Assembly (NCBI GenBank): GCA_964544115.1
Contig: CAZJBP010000155.1
Coordinates: forward strand, 1-8,203
Direction: 5' to 3'
DNA from: CAZJBP01 sp964544115
GTDB taxonomy: Bacteria; Verrucomicrobiota; Kiritimatiellia; UBA8416; JADHWI01
Length of the DNA stretch: 8,203 bases
The translations under genes and the position numbers were made by a program. Within the stretch, counting starts at the first letter, position 1; each line of letters starts with the position of its first letter. The notes below the pieces were generated by a model. It was not told the DNA's origin and searched no databases. It worked only from the letters and a program-made list of their open reading frames with translations. Shown here in pieces: positions 1 to 6,363 of the stretch.

Positions 1-97
1 CGAGTACGATTGCCGGTGGGGCGCCTGCCCTATGGGTTTCTTCTCCAAGGGGGGGTTTTCAGCAGAATCCGGTTCGGTGCCTATGGCGCCCCTGCGC

Positions 98-128
98 GGG
101 CCGGCGCCTCGGAGAGGCGCGGCCTACT
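98..128 (-). repeat. REP-like element, left copy (GTAG plus bulged hairpin)
   Basis: Read on the minus strand, this element starts with GTAG (127-124). A 4-bp basal stem GGCC/GGCC (124-121 with 102-99) and a 7-bp apical stem GCGCCTC/GAGGCGC (120-114 with 110-104) follow. The apical stem is closed by a TCC triloop, and a single bulged C (complement of 103) lies on the 3' side between the two stems. The same layout, with compensating sequence changes, occurs in the opposite orientation at 168-198. A GTAG tetranucleotide at the foot of an imperfect hairpin is the known hallmark of REP sequences recognised by RAYT (TnpA-REP) transposases. Assignment to that class is inference from two copies. Confidence 0.55.
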
Positions 129-167
129 TGATCGCAAACGACCGTGTCCCAGGACCGGATGCGCATG

Positions 168-198
168 GGTAGGGCGGCGCTCTCCGAGCGCCAGCCCC
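168..198 (+). repeat. REP-like element, right copy (GTAG plus bulged hairpin)
   Basis: On the plus strand, GTAG (169-172) leads into a basal stem GGGC/GCCC (172-175 with 194-197). A 7-bp apical stem GGCGCTC/GAGCGCC (176-182 with 186-192) follows, with a TCC triloop (183-185) and one bulged A at 193. Compared with the left copy, the stem sequence differs on both arms in a way that keeps pairing. The triloop, the bulge position, the GTAGG start and the inner TCTCCGAG are conserved. The two GTAG ends face each other across 41 bases (128-168). Beside it, CCCC/GGGG (195-198, 205-208) could form a short competing stem. The left copy has a matching CCC/GGGG pair at 100-98 and 92-89 (minus strand). 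Confidence 0.55.
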
Positions 199-258
199 AT
201 ATGCGGGGTGCACTGAAACGCAGATGCGCCCGGCGACACGGTCGGGGCTGTCTTTGGC

Positions 259-288
259 TTGAGGCCCCGTCCAGCGCTGTGCTATTCC
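259..288 (+). promoter_or_regulatory. Candidate sigma70-type promoter for the ABC transporter operon
   Basis: TTGAGG (259-264) and TATTCC (283-288) are separated by 18 bases. A TG dinucleotide one base before the -10 (280-281) gives an extended -10 form. A start near 295 would leave a leader of about 44 bases before the ATG at 339. The match is partial (four and three of six consensus bases), so this is only a candidate. Confidence 0.25.
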
Positions 289-338
289 TACCCGGCTGGG
301 TTCAAGGCCTGTTCTTGGGGTGCCGCGCCGGAAGTACC

Positions 339-2684
339 ATGCAGAAGTCCACGAATCATCTTTTCTCCGCGCTCATGGCGTGGATGGTTGCCGCAGGGTT
401 TGCGGTGGCCGGCACGGCAACGACCGAAGATCCGGCCGTAGAGTCCGTCGACGGGCCTGCGTCGGCCGGCGCCATTACCATCGAGGCGCCGGTCGTCGAG
501 GCCGGAGAGGGGATGGGGTTTTTCCAGGAGTGCGCGCGCTCCTATGAGAAGGAACGCCCGGGTGTCGCCATCAATCTCTATGGCGATCCGCGCATTTCGG
601 ACAAGGTGCGGGTCCGCATTCTCGAAGGCAGCTTCCCCGAGATCACCAACGCCAACCTGAACTACTGGAACATGATCCGCAGCGGAGACCTGCTCCCGCT
701 CGACGAGTTCCTGGACCAACCCAACTGGGAGGGGGACCGGACCTGGCGCGAATCCTTCCTCCCGGGCAGCCTGGACCGCTACTCCTACGAGGGAAAGGTC
801 TACGGCGTGCCGCTGGCCTACTTCGTGCAGGGCTTCTGGTACAACAAGGCCATGTTCGAGGCGCACGGCTGGAAGGCGCCTGCAACCTGGGGCGAGTTCG
901 AGGCCCTGTGCGAGAAGATCAAGGCCGCCGGCATCGCGCCAATCGCCTTCCAGGGCCGCTACCCAGGCTATGCGCAGATGCTGCAAAGCGTGGCCTACTA
1001 CCAGCTGGCCGGGCGCGACCGCTACTACGCCCAGCAGAACCTGGAGCCGGGCAGCTTCGCGAACCCCGAGCTGGAAACCTCGTTCGACCTGCTCCAGAAG
1101 ACGGCGGCCCGCTACTTCCAGGAAGGCTCGATGGGCATGAGCCACACCGAGGCCCAGATGCAGTTCTTCCTCGGGAATACGGCCACGATCCTGTGCGGCG
1201 CGTGGCTCAAGAGCGAGATGATGGGCAAGATCCCCGACGGGTTCCGGCTGGGGTTCTTCAACATCCCCGCCTTGCCGAACCCCAAGGGCAACCCCGGCGA
1301 CCTGTTCGTCTTCTCGAGCTACTACTTCGTCATGACCAAGGCGCCGCACGCGCGCGAATCCATCGACTTCCTGCGCTTCATGACGTCGCGGAAGATGGCG
1401 GGGATCTTCTGCCGGCAGCGCGATATCCCGGTGGCGATCCGGGGAGCCAACGAGGGCAACCTGTCGGCGGACATGGACGAGCTGGTCACCGTCATCAACA
1501 GCGCGCGCGCCGCTTTCGGCCAGGCCCCCGGCGAGGGGTATCCCGAGATGGAGCAGGTCTGGCAGGATGCGCTGGCCAAACTGCTGGCCACGGACGTGAC
1601 ACCTGCGGAGCTGAGCCAGGAGATGGAAAGCACGGTCGCGCCGATCCGCGACCGCGCCGCAAACCCGAACCACGTGACCATCCGGCACGTGTGGAAGCCG
1701 GTGCTGCTGCTGGGCGCGATGGCGGCCATGGTGCTAGTGGGGCTGGCGTCCGCGGTTCGCAAGCTGCGCGCCGCGCGCGCGCCGGGCGCAACGGCGGCGG
1801 CGGGCCGGCTGAAGCTGGGCTGGCACTGGGTGCTGGTGTTCGTGGGCCCCGCCACGCTGCTCTACACGGTCTTCGTGATCGTGCCGTCTCTCAAGGCGTT
1901 CCCCTGGAGCCTTAACCAGTGGGACGGGCTGAGCGCCATGCAACCCGTGGGGCTGCTGAACTTCAAGCGGCTGCTGTTCGAGAGCGACGGATTCTGGGTG
2001 GCGCTGGGGAACAACCTGTTCATCATGTTCGTCATTCCGCTCTTCGTGCTGCCCCTGGCGCTGTTCCTGGCGGCCTGCATCAGCCGGGGCGTGCGCGGCT
2101 CGGCCCTCTTCCGCATGGCGTTCTTCTTCCCGAACATCGTCGGCGGCGTCGCAGCCGCCCTGCTGTGGATGCACCTGTACAACCCGCAGGGCGGCGTCGT
2201 GAACGCGGCGCTGGTCGCGCTGGGACTGGAGCAGTTCCGCGGGTTCGCCTGGCTGTCGTCCGAGCACCTGTACTGGGCGCTCGTGCCGATGAGCGTCTGG
2301 GGGGCGTGCGGCTTCAATATGATCCTGTTCCTCGCGGCGATGGAGAGCATTCCGCAGGATCTCTACGAGGCGGCGGACATTGACGGCGCCAGCCACTGGC
2401 GGCAGTTCCGCCTGATCACGCTGCCGCTGATCTGGGAGGTCCTCTGCATCGCCGTGGTGTTCATGGTCATCGGGGGGATGAAGGCGTTCGAGATCATCTG
2501 GCTGCTCACCAACCAGGCGCCGACGACGCAGACGCACGTGATCGGCACGCGCATGGTGCAGGCCATGTGCACCGACTTCCGGATCGGCGAGGCGACGGCC
2601 ATCGCCGTGCTGCTGTTCGTGATGGTGTTCTTTGGCACCGTGGCCACGCTGAGGCTGATGAAACGCGAGACGGTGGAGATGTGA
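339..2684 (+). CDS. Fused solute-binding protein and MalF-type permease of a CUT1 sugar ABC importer
   Basis: This 781-residue protein binds a sugar-like substrate outside the cytoplasmic membrane and supplies half of the membrane channel. Residues 1-24 look like a signal peptide ending in AVA, with no lipobox cysteine. Residues about 46-445 read as a family 1 extracellular solute-binding protein, with a typical stretch around 108-126 leading into LLPLDEFL and a YGVPLAYF segment at 155-162. Residues 453-474 form an extra membrane helix followed by an Arg/Lys-rich linker (474-492). A MalF-like permease domain (about 494-781) then has six predicted helices. The EAA loop, which docks the ATPase, is at 677-697 (EAA, conserved G683, LPL). 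The start at 339 is chosen because the signal peptide begins there and a modest GGAAG (330-334) precedes it. The gene ends 4 bases before the next permease. Usually the binding protein and MalF-type permease are separate genes. The substrate cannot be told from sequence alone. Confidence 0.93.
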   Translation: MQKSTNHLFSALMAWMVAAGFAVAGTATTEDPAVESVDGPASAGAITIEAPVVEAGEGMGFFQECARSYEKERPGVAINLYGDPRISDKVRVRILEGSFPEITNANLNYWNMIRSGDLLPLDEFLDQPNWEGDRTWRESFLPGSLDRYSYEGKVYGVPLAYFVQGFWYNKAMFEAHGWKAPATWGEFEALCEKIKAAGIAPIAFQGRYPGYAQMLQSVAYYQLAGRDRYYAQQNLEPGSFANPELETSFDLLQKTAARYFQEGSMGMSHTEAQMQFFLGNTATILCGAWLKSEMMGKIPDGFRLGFFNIPALPNPKGNPGDLFVFSSYYFVMTKAPHARESIDFLRFMTSRKMAGIFCRQRDIPVAIRGANEGNLSADMDELVTVINSARAAFGQAPGEGYPEMEQVWQDALAKLLATDVTPAELSQEMESTVAPIRDRAANPNHVTIRHVWKPVLLLGAMAAMVLVGLASAVRKLRAARAPGATAAAGRLKLGWHWVLVFVGPATLLYTVFVIVPSLKAFPWSLNQWDGLSAMQPVGLLNFKRLLFESDGFWVALGNNLFIMFVIPLFVLPLALFLAACISRGVRGSALFRMAFFFPNIVGGVAAALLWMHLYNPQGGVVNAALVALGLEQFRGFAWLSSEHLYWALVPMSVWGACGFNMILFLAAMESIPQDLYEAADIDGASHWRQFRLITLPLIWEVLCIAVVFMVIGGMKAFEIIWLLTNQAPTTQTHVIGTRMVQAMCTDFRIGEATAIAVLLFVMVFFGTVATLRLMKRETVEM

Positions 2685-2688
2685 GATC

Positions 2689-3540
2689 ATGCGCAACCGC
2701 CTGAGCCTGACCCGCCCGCTGGTCTACGCGGCGCTGCTGAGCTACCTGGTCGTGGTGGTGTACCCCATGTTCTGGCTGTTCGCCACGTCCCTCAAGCAGG
2801 ACCGCGAGATCTTCCTGCGCCCCTTCAGCCTGCCCCACCTCGGAGACCTGCAGTGGGTCAATTTTGCCAACGCCTGGGGCCGGGGGTGCTTCGGCACCTA
2901 CTTCCTCAACAGCGTCGTGGTGACCGTCGCCACGGTGGCCGTGACGACGCTGGTCGCGGCCATGGCGGCGTACGCGCTGGCCCGGTTCCGCTTCCTGGGC
3001 GCGCGGCCGATCTTCTTCTACTTCCTGGCCGGGCTGATGATCCCCCTGCAGCTGGCCATCGTGCCGCTGTTCTTTCAGATGAAGTCGTTCGGGTTGCTCG
3101 ATTCGCGGTTCGGCCTGTGCGTCGCCTACGTGGCGTTCGGGCTCCCGTTCGCCGTCTTCGTGCTGACGGGCTTCTTCCGCTCCCTGCCCTCGAGCCTGCA
3201 AGAGGCGGCGCTCATCGACGGCGCCGGGGAGTTCCGCGCCTTCTGGAGCGTGATGCTGCCGCTGGCGCGGCCGGGCCTGATCACCGTCGCGATCTTCTCG
3301 TTCCTGGGGACCTGGAACGAGTTCTTCATGGCCTTCATGTTTCTATCCGGCCAGGGGTCCGAAAACCTGCGCACGCTGCCGCTGGGGCTGGCCAACATCA
3401 CGATCGTGAGCCAGTACCGCAGCGATTGGGGCATGGCCTTTGCAGGCCTGGTCCTGATGATGCTGCCGGCGCTGCTGCTCTATCTCGTCCTGCAGCGGCG
3501 CATCACCAAGGGCATCGCCGCCGGCGCGCTCAAAGGCTGA
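2689..3540 (+). CDS. MalG-type permease of a CUT1 sugar ABC importer
   Basis: This 283-residue inner-membrane protein is the second channel subunit of the importer and would pair with the permease half of the preceding fusion protein. Helix 1 lies at about residues 11-31, followed by the usual MalG-like segment FATSLKQDREIF. Further hydrophobic segments are near 73-95, 107-127, 143-162, 196-215 and 240-268. The EAA loop is at 172-192, with EAA, G178 and LPL. The C-terminus KGIAAGALKG matches the Gly/Ala/Lys-rich tail common in MalG and GanQ-like permeases of the CUT1 family. A GGAG at 2675-2678, inside the end of the previous gene, is spaced correctly for its ATG. With only 4 bases between the genes, translational coupling is likely. 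No ABC ATPase follows; the next gene is on the other strand. Confidence 0.95.
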   Translation: MRNRLSLTRPLVYAALLSYLVVVVYPMFWLFATSLKQDREIFLRPFSLPHLGDLQWVNFANAWGRGCFGTYFLNSVVVTVATVAVTTLVAAMAAYALARFRFLGARPIFFYFLAGLMIPLQLAIVPLFFQMKSFGLLDSRFGLCVAYVAFGLPFAVFVLTGFFRSLPSSLQEAALIDGAGEFRAFWSVMLPLARPGLITVAIFSFLGTWNEFFMAFMFLSGQGSENLRTLPLGLANITIVSQYRSDWGMAFAGLVLMMLPALLLYLVLQRRITKGIAAGALKG

Positions 3541-3553
3541 GGTCGCCAACCCG

Positions 3554-3603
3554 GGCGCCGCCGCGCTGATCCGGCCCGTCCCTGCGCCCTGCCCTGCGGC
3601 GCC
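3554..3603 (+). terminator. Weak GC-rich inverted repeat between convergent genes
   Basis: GGCGCCGC (3554-3561) and GCGGCGCC (3596-3603) are exact inverted copies and could form an 8-bp stem with a 34-base loop. They lie in the 112 bases between the stop of the permease gene and the stop of the convergent CsgG-like gene. No run of T follows on either strand, so this is not a classical intrinsic terminator. It may be chance in very GC-rich DNA. Confidence 0.2.
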
Positions 3604-3652
3604 ACGGTCGCACCGCGGCCAGGCCTGTCCCCCTCACGCAGCCTTCGCGCGG

Positions 3653-4582
3653 TCAGTCCGCCGGAAATACCGACATGCCCTTCTTGATCGCGTCAGCCCC
3701 TTCAAGCGCCTTGCAGTACGCGACCTTCTCCTTCACCGAGTCCACCTTCAGCCGCCCGACCACATCGACGCTGACGTCCAGCACTTCGCCCGTGTCCGGG
3801 TCGCGCACTTCTGTGGCCTCGCCCACCTTGAACTCCTGCCCGACCTCCACGCCCTCGCGGGTTCCGCGGTTGACCATGATCTTGTCCGCGGCGGCCAGCA
3901 CAACGGAGCCCTCCCACTGCACGGTCTCAAGCTGCTTGACAAGGAACGCGACCGCCTGGCTGAGGGCGTCTTCGCACGCCTTGCCCACGTTATCGTTCTT
4001 GTGACCGCCGCCGCCGCCGGTCAGCCCGCCTAGAGCCGAACCGAAGTAGCCCACGTTCAAGCCCTTCTTGCTGGATTGGCCAACGACCTTCGTCGATGCC
4101 TTGACCTGCCCGGTTTCGGTGTCCACGAGGTAGATGGTGATATTAACCTCCGCTGAGTCCTTCTTGCCGCCGACCCGGATGCCCTTGAAGTTCAGGCCGC
4201 CCTCGCTTCCGCCGGTGTCGTCCTGCACATGGGTGACGGACCCCCTCACCAGAAGCTGGGCCGGTGTCATCTGTCCCGTCTCGGGCGCCTTCTTCCCCCC
4301 CGCCATGCGGCCGGTCGTGGCCTGGTCCTGTTCACCCATGGCCATATCGCGCATCTCTTTGTCGCCAAGTACGATGAACTGCTTCGAGTCGTTCAGTGCC
4401 GCGGTCATCATCGTCGCGAACCCGTCACCAATGTTCCACGCCCCGCTCCAGCCCGCTTCGTTATCGAACTTCCCGACGCTGATGGAGTACCTGAGATTGC
4501 CGCCGGCAACGGCCGATGCCGCCGTCAAGACCGACGCCAGAAGTACCGCAGTTACAATGCTGCCACCCTTGATGCCGCACAT
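3653..4582 (-). CDS. CsgG-like secreted protein with a FlgT C-terminal-like domain
   Basis: This 309-residue protein resembles the CsgG/HfaB family, whose best-known member is the outer-membrane secretion channel for curli. A signal peptide covers residues 1-26 and ends in AVA. The CsgG-type core runs from about 30 to 220. It includes GDGFATMMTAAL, LLVRGSVTHV at 110-119, and the family-typical strand AEVNITIYLVDTETGQVKAS at 144-163. A glycine-rich loop (184-193) follows. Residues about 233-309 (IMVNRGTREGVEVGQEF, DPDTGEVL, and IKKGM near the end) look like the C-terminal domain of FlgT. Unlike E. coli CsgG there is no lipobox, so lipid anchoring is not predicted. The ATG at 4582 is preferred over an in-frame GTG at 4612 because it has a strong ribosome binding site. 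No curli subunit or other csg gene is nearby, so a curli role is not supported. A general periplasmic or outer-membrane role is the safer reading. Confidence 0.85.
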   Translation of the reverse strand: MCGIKGGSIVTAVLLASVLTAASAVAGGNLRYSISVGKFDNEAGWSGAWNIGDGFATMMTAALNDSKQFIVLGDKEMRDMAMGEQDQATTGRMAGGKKAPETGQMTPAQLLVRGSVTHVQDDTGGSEGGLNFKGIRVGGKKDSAEVNITIYLVDTETGQVKASTKVVGQSSKKGLNVGYFGSALGGLTGGGGGHKNDNVGKACEDALSQAVAFLVKQLETVQWEGSVVLAAADKIMVNRGTREGVEVGQEFKVGEATEVRDPDTGEVLDVSVDVVGRLKVDSVKEKVAYCKALEGADAIKKGMSVFPAD

Positions 4583-4587
4583 GGTCT

Positions 4588-4595
4588 CTCCTCCC
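4588..4595 (-). promoter_or_regulatory. Strong ribosome binding site of the CsgG-like gene
   Basis: Minus strand GGGAGGAG ends 5 bases before the ATG at 4582. This near-perfect Shine-Dalgarno sequence decides the start: the longer alternative from a GTG at 4612 would place it inside the coding sequence. Confidence 0.8.
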
Positions 4596-4717
4596 GATGG
4601 TCCCTGTTTCACAACAGCCTCCGTTTCATCGTCCGTTTCCGATCCCGCCGCAGCGGCGCGCCGACCAAATCATGTACCTCATGCCCAACGGTGGCGCAAG
4701 CAATTGATATCAGAAGG

Positions 4718-4751
4718 GAACGTCAGAAGACACCACGACAGAACGTCAGAA
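4718..4751. repeat. Pair of 11-bp direct repeats upstream of a candidate promoter
   Basis: GAACGTCAGAA occurs exactly at 4718-4728 and again at 4741-4751, a period of 23 bases or about two helical turns. The second copy ends 5 bases before a possible -35 box at 4757. Same-face spacing next to a promoter is what a regulator-binding site would look like, but chance cannot be excluded. The pair lies in the gap between the start of the CsgG-like gene and tRNA-Phe, so it could serve either direction. Confidence 0.4.
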
Positions 4752-4756
4752 AGGAA

Positions 4757-4785
4757 TTGCCTCCACTTGGCTTCCGTCGTATGGT
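4757..4785 (+). promoter_or_regulatory. Candidate promoter for tRNA-Phe
   Basis: TTGCCT (4757-4762) and TATGGT (4780-4785) are separated by exactly 17 bases, each matching four of six sigma70 consensus positions. Transcription from about 4792 would give a roughly 93-base leader before the tRNA. No better candidate is visible closer to the tRNA. Confidence 0.3.
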
Positions 4786-4847
4786 GTCGCCCTGTTGTTT
4801 TTGAGCAGGACGGTTACGGAGCCGCCGCGAGACGTTTTTCGGAGCTT

Positions 4848-4861
4848 CGTAAGCGCTTGCG
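4848..4861. promoter_or_regulatory. LacI-family-operator-like palindrome
   Basis: CGTAAGCGCTTGCG has a perfect 8-bp core (AAGCGCTT, central CG) with nearly symmetric flanks. This resembles operators of LacI-family regulators, including the cre-type pattern, although the outer positions deviate. It sits 23 bases before tRNA-Phe and downstream of the candidate promoter. CTTC (4845-4848) and GAAG (4863-4866) could extend it as an RNA hairpin. No LacI-type regulator gene is in the window. Confidence 0.25.
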
Positions 4862-4884
4862 AGAAGACAGCCTTCACACCTCGG

Positions 4885-4960
<76 letters not shown>

Positions 4961-4972
4961 TCCTTACTTCCT

Positions 4973-5008
4973 GTCTTGCAGTCGCACAAGACGCGAGACC
5001 GGTGCGAC
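4973..5008 (+). other. Two overlapping, mutually exclusive stem-loops after tRNA-Phe
   Basis: GTCTTG (4973-4978) pairs with CAAGAC (4987-4992) around an 8-base loop. GTCGCAC (4981-4987) pairs with GTGCGAC (5002-5008) around a 14-base loop. The second stem uses bases in the loop and 3' arm of the first, so only one can form at a time. No T run follows, so neither is a standard intrinsic terminator. Possible roles are tRNA 3' trailer processing, weak termination, or a leader structure for the gene at 5140. Confidence 0.3.
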
Positions 5009-5139
5009 CAGAGCACGCCGTCTACGTTCTTGCCTTGCCGCCGGCGCTGTGACATCGTCTTCGCCACGGACGCACAAATTGATGCTGCTCTCATGAGGCG
5101 CCTGCCTGTGTCGCCCGAAAAGCGATTTCCTATAACTTC

Positions 5140-6276
5140 ATGAGAAGACATCTCGTCGGCAAACACTCCTTTCGCGCCGGCGTGTACGCCCTGTTTGTCT
5201 TGCTGATCGTTCCAGCCGGCGAAGCGCGCGCGGCCGACCTGGAGGTGCGCCTGCCGCCTTTGCCGCCGGGCACACGCGTGGTGTTCCAGATCTTCACATC
5301 GGCCGATACCTTCACCGGGCTGCGCTCGCCCGCCCGCACGGTGGCTTTCGAGACCACCGGCACCCATGCGTATAGGCTCACGGATGTCCCCGGCGGCGAA
5401 TACGCACTGCTCGTCTACGTCGACGAGAATCGCAATGAGCGCCTGGACCGGAACTTCCTGGGTATTCCCGTGGAGCCCGTCGGCTTTCCGAACGGCTATC
5501 GCCCGAAGGGACCGCCGCTGTACCGAAGCGCCGTGATCGCGGCAAGCGAAGATGGCTCCGCGTGTGCGGACGTCGAACTCAACCGTCCACTCGGCCGTCG
5601 CGGTCAACTCGGCGTGGGCGTGGGCGTGATCGCCCAGAGCAGCCCGTATCGCGGCGCCGATGGCGCGGTTTACCGGGTGATCCCTGCCATCACGTACATT
5701 GGGGACCGCCTGCAGGTCCTGGGGCCGTCTGCACAGTTCGGGATCGTCTCGCGAAAGTACCTGCGCGTGGCCGCCACGGCGACCTACCGCCTGAGCGCCT
5801 ACGAAGAGGATGACAGCCCCATCCTCGCCGGGCTCGGCGATCGCCGCGACACGCTGGCGCTGGGTCTCGCCATTCAGCGCGAACTGCCCGCCGGTTTCAG
5901 TGTCTCAGCAGGCTATGACCAGGACGTGCTCGATCGCGGCGGCGGCGGTTTGGCGAGCTTGGGGCTGGAGCGCGGCCTTCAGTGGGGCCGCACCGGTATC
6001 ACGCCCGGCGTGGAGCTTCACTGGCTGAGCGCCGACCAGGCCAATTACGACTTCGGTGTGGCGGCGGACAAGACTACGCCGGAACGCCCCGCCTATCGTC
6101 TTGATGACACCCTTAGCGTGGAAGCGAAGTTGTCGACCTTTGTGGAGATTACGGACAACACGCGGGTCTTCATCAGCACGGGCATCGAGTTTCTCGACTC
6201 CGACGTCCGCCGCAGTCCGATCGTGGGAGAAGACCACGTCCTCCACGCCTTCGTTGCGTTGACCTACGCGTTGTAG
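5140..6276 (+). CDS. DUF2141-like domain fused to a MipA/OmpV-type outer-membrane barrel
   Basis: This 378-residue protein is predicted to be exported to the outer membrane. A signal peptide covers about residues 1-31 (ending ARA). Residues about 33-148 resemble DUF2141, with GEYALLVYVDENRNERLDRN at 86-105 and LGIPVEPVGF at 107-116. The acidic Asp/Asn-rich loop (D95, N97, N99, D103) looks able to bind a metal such as calcium. Residues about 153-378 match the MipA/OmpV family, starting with SSPYRGADGAVYRVIPAITY and ending with the family-typical DSD...SPIV segment near 353-362 and a final strand. In E. coli MipA is a scaffolding protein for murein synthesis; other members are outer-membrane proteins of uncertain role. 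The start at 5140 is the only ATG before an in-frame stop at 5080-5082. It has no Shine-Dalgarno sequence, but TATAAC lies 4 bases upstream. The gene follows tRNA-Phe by 179 bases. Confidence 0.88.
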   Translation: MRRHLVGKHSFRAGVYALFVLLIVPAGEARAADLEVRLPPLPPGTRVVFQIFTSADTFTGLRSPARTVAFETTGTHAYRLTDVPGGEYALLVYVDENRNERLDRNFLGIPVEPVGFPNGYRPKGPPLYRSAVIAASEDGSACADVELNRPLGRRGQLGVGVGVIAQSSPYRGADGAVYRVIPAITYIGDRLQVLGPSAQFGIVSRKYLRVAATATYRLSAYEEDDSPILAGLGDRRDTLALGLAIQRELPAGFSVSAGYDQDVLDRGGGGLASLGLERGLQWGRTGITPGVELHWLSADQANYDFGVAADKTTPERPAYRLDDTLSVEAKLSTFVEITDNTRVFISTGIEFLDSDVRRSPIVGEDHVLHAFVALTYAL

Positions 6277-6363
6277 AGTCAGACGCGGAGTGAAGAGGCC
6301 GGGCTGTCGGGAGCGAGACCGCGAGTCGCCGACATTGCGGCAGCAAGAACGGCGCGCCACGTT

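Larger units (their letters stand above)
1..338. other. Non-coding leader region upstream of the ABC transporter operon
   Basis: No credible gene lies in these 338 bases. One forward frame is open from base 1 to a stop at 214-216, but its translation is Arg/Gly/Pro/Ala-rich and shows no recognisable domain. It also runs straight through both structured repeats described below, so I do not call it. The frame of the downstream transporter gene also stays open upstream to 144, but that extension is equally featureless and precedes a clear signal peptide that begins at 339. The region contains a head-to-head pair of bulged hairpins (98-128 and 168-198), small CCC/GGGG stems beside them, and a candidate promoter at 259-288. 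Whether the gene to the left ends just before base 1 cannot be seen. Confidence 0.6.

Noticed and set aside
1..216. Open frame from the left edge to 216 as the end of an upstream gene
   Set aside because: The composition is featureless and the frame crosses both hairpin repeats; nothing supports it as protein.
144..338. N-terminal extension of the fusion transporter to a start at 144
   Set aside because: It would add 65 residues ahead of an obvious signal peptide and would translate through the right-hand hairpin repeat; no domain is present in the extension.
288..1688. 466-residue minus-strand reading frame opposite the binding-protein domain
   Set aside because: Long antisense frames are expected in high-GC coding DNA. 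Its translation is rich in Arg, His, Val and Gly, has no domain, and the opposite strand encodes an unmistakable binding protein.
1734..3201. Two further minus-strand frames (1734-2696 and 2506-3201) opposite the permease genes
   Set aside because: The translations are Arg/His/Gln/Glu-rich without domains and mirror two clear permeases, so they are shadows of GC-biased codons.
3653..4582. Lipoprotein signal in the CsgG-like protein because Cys is residue 2
   Set aside because: The cysteine lies before the hydrophobic segment, not after it in a lipobox, and the signal peptide instead ends in AVA.
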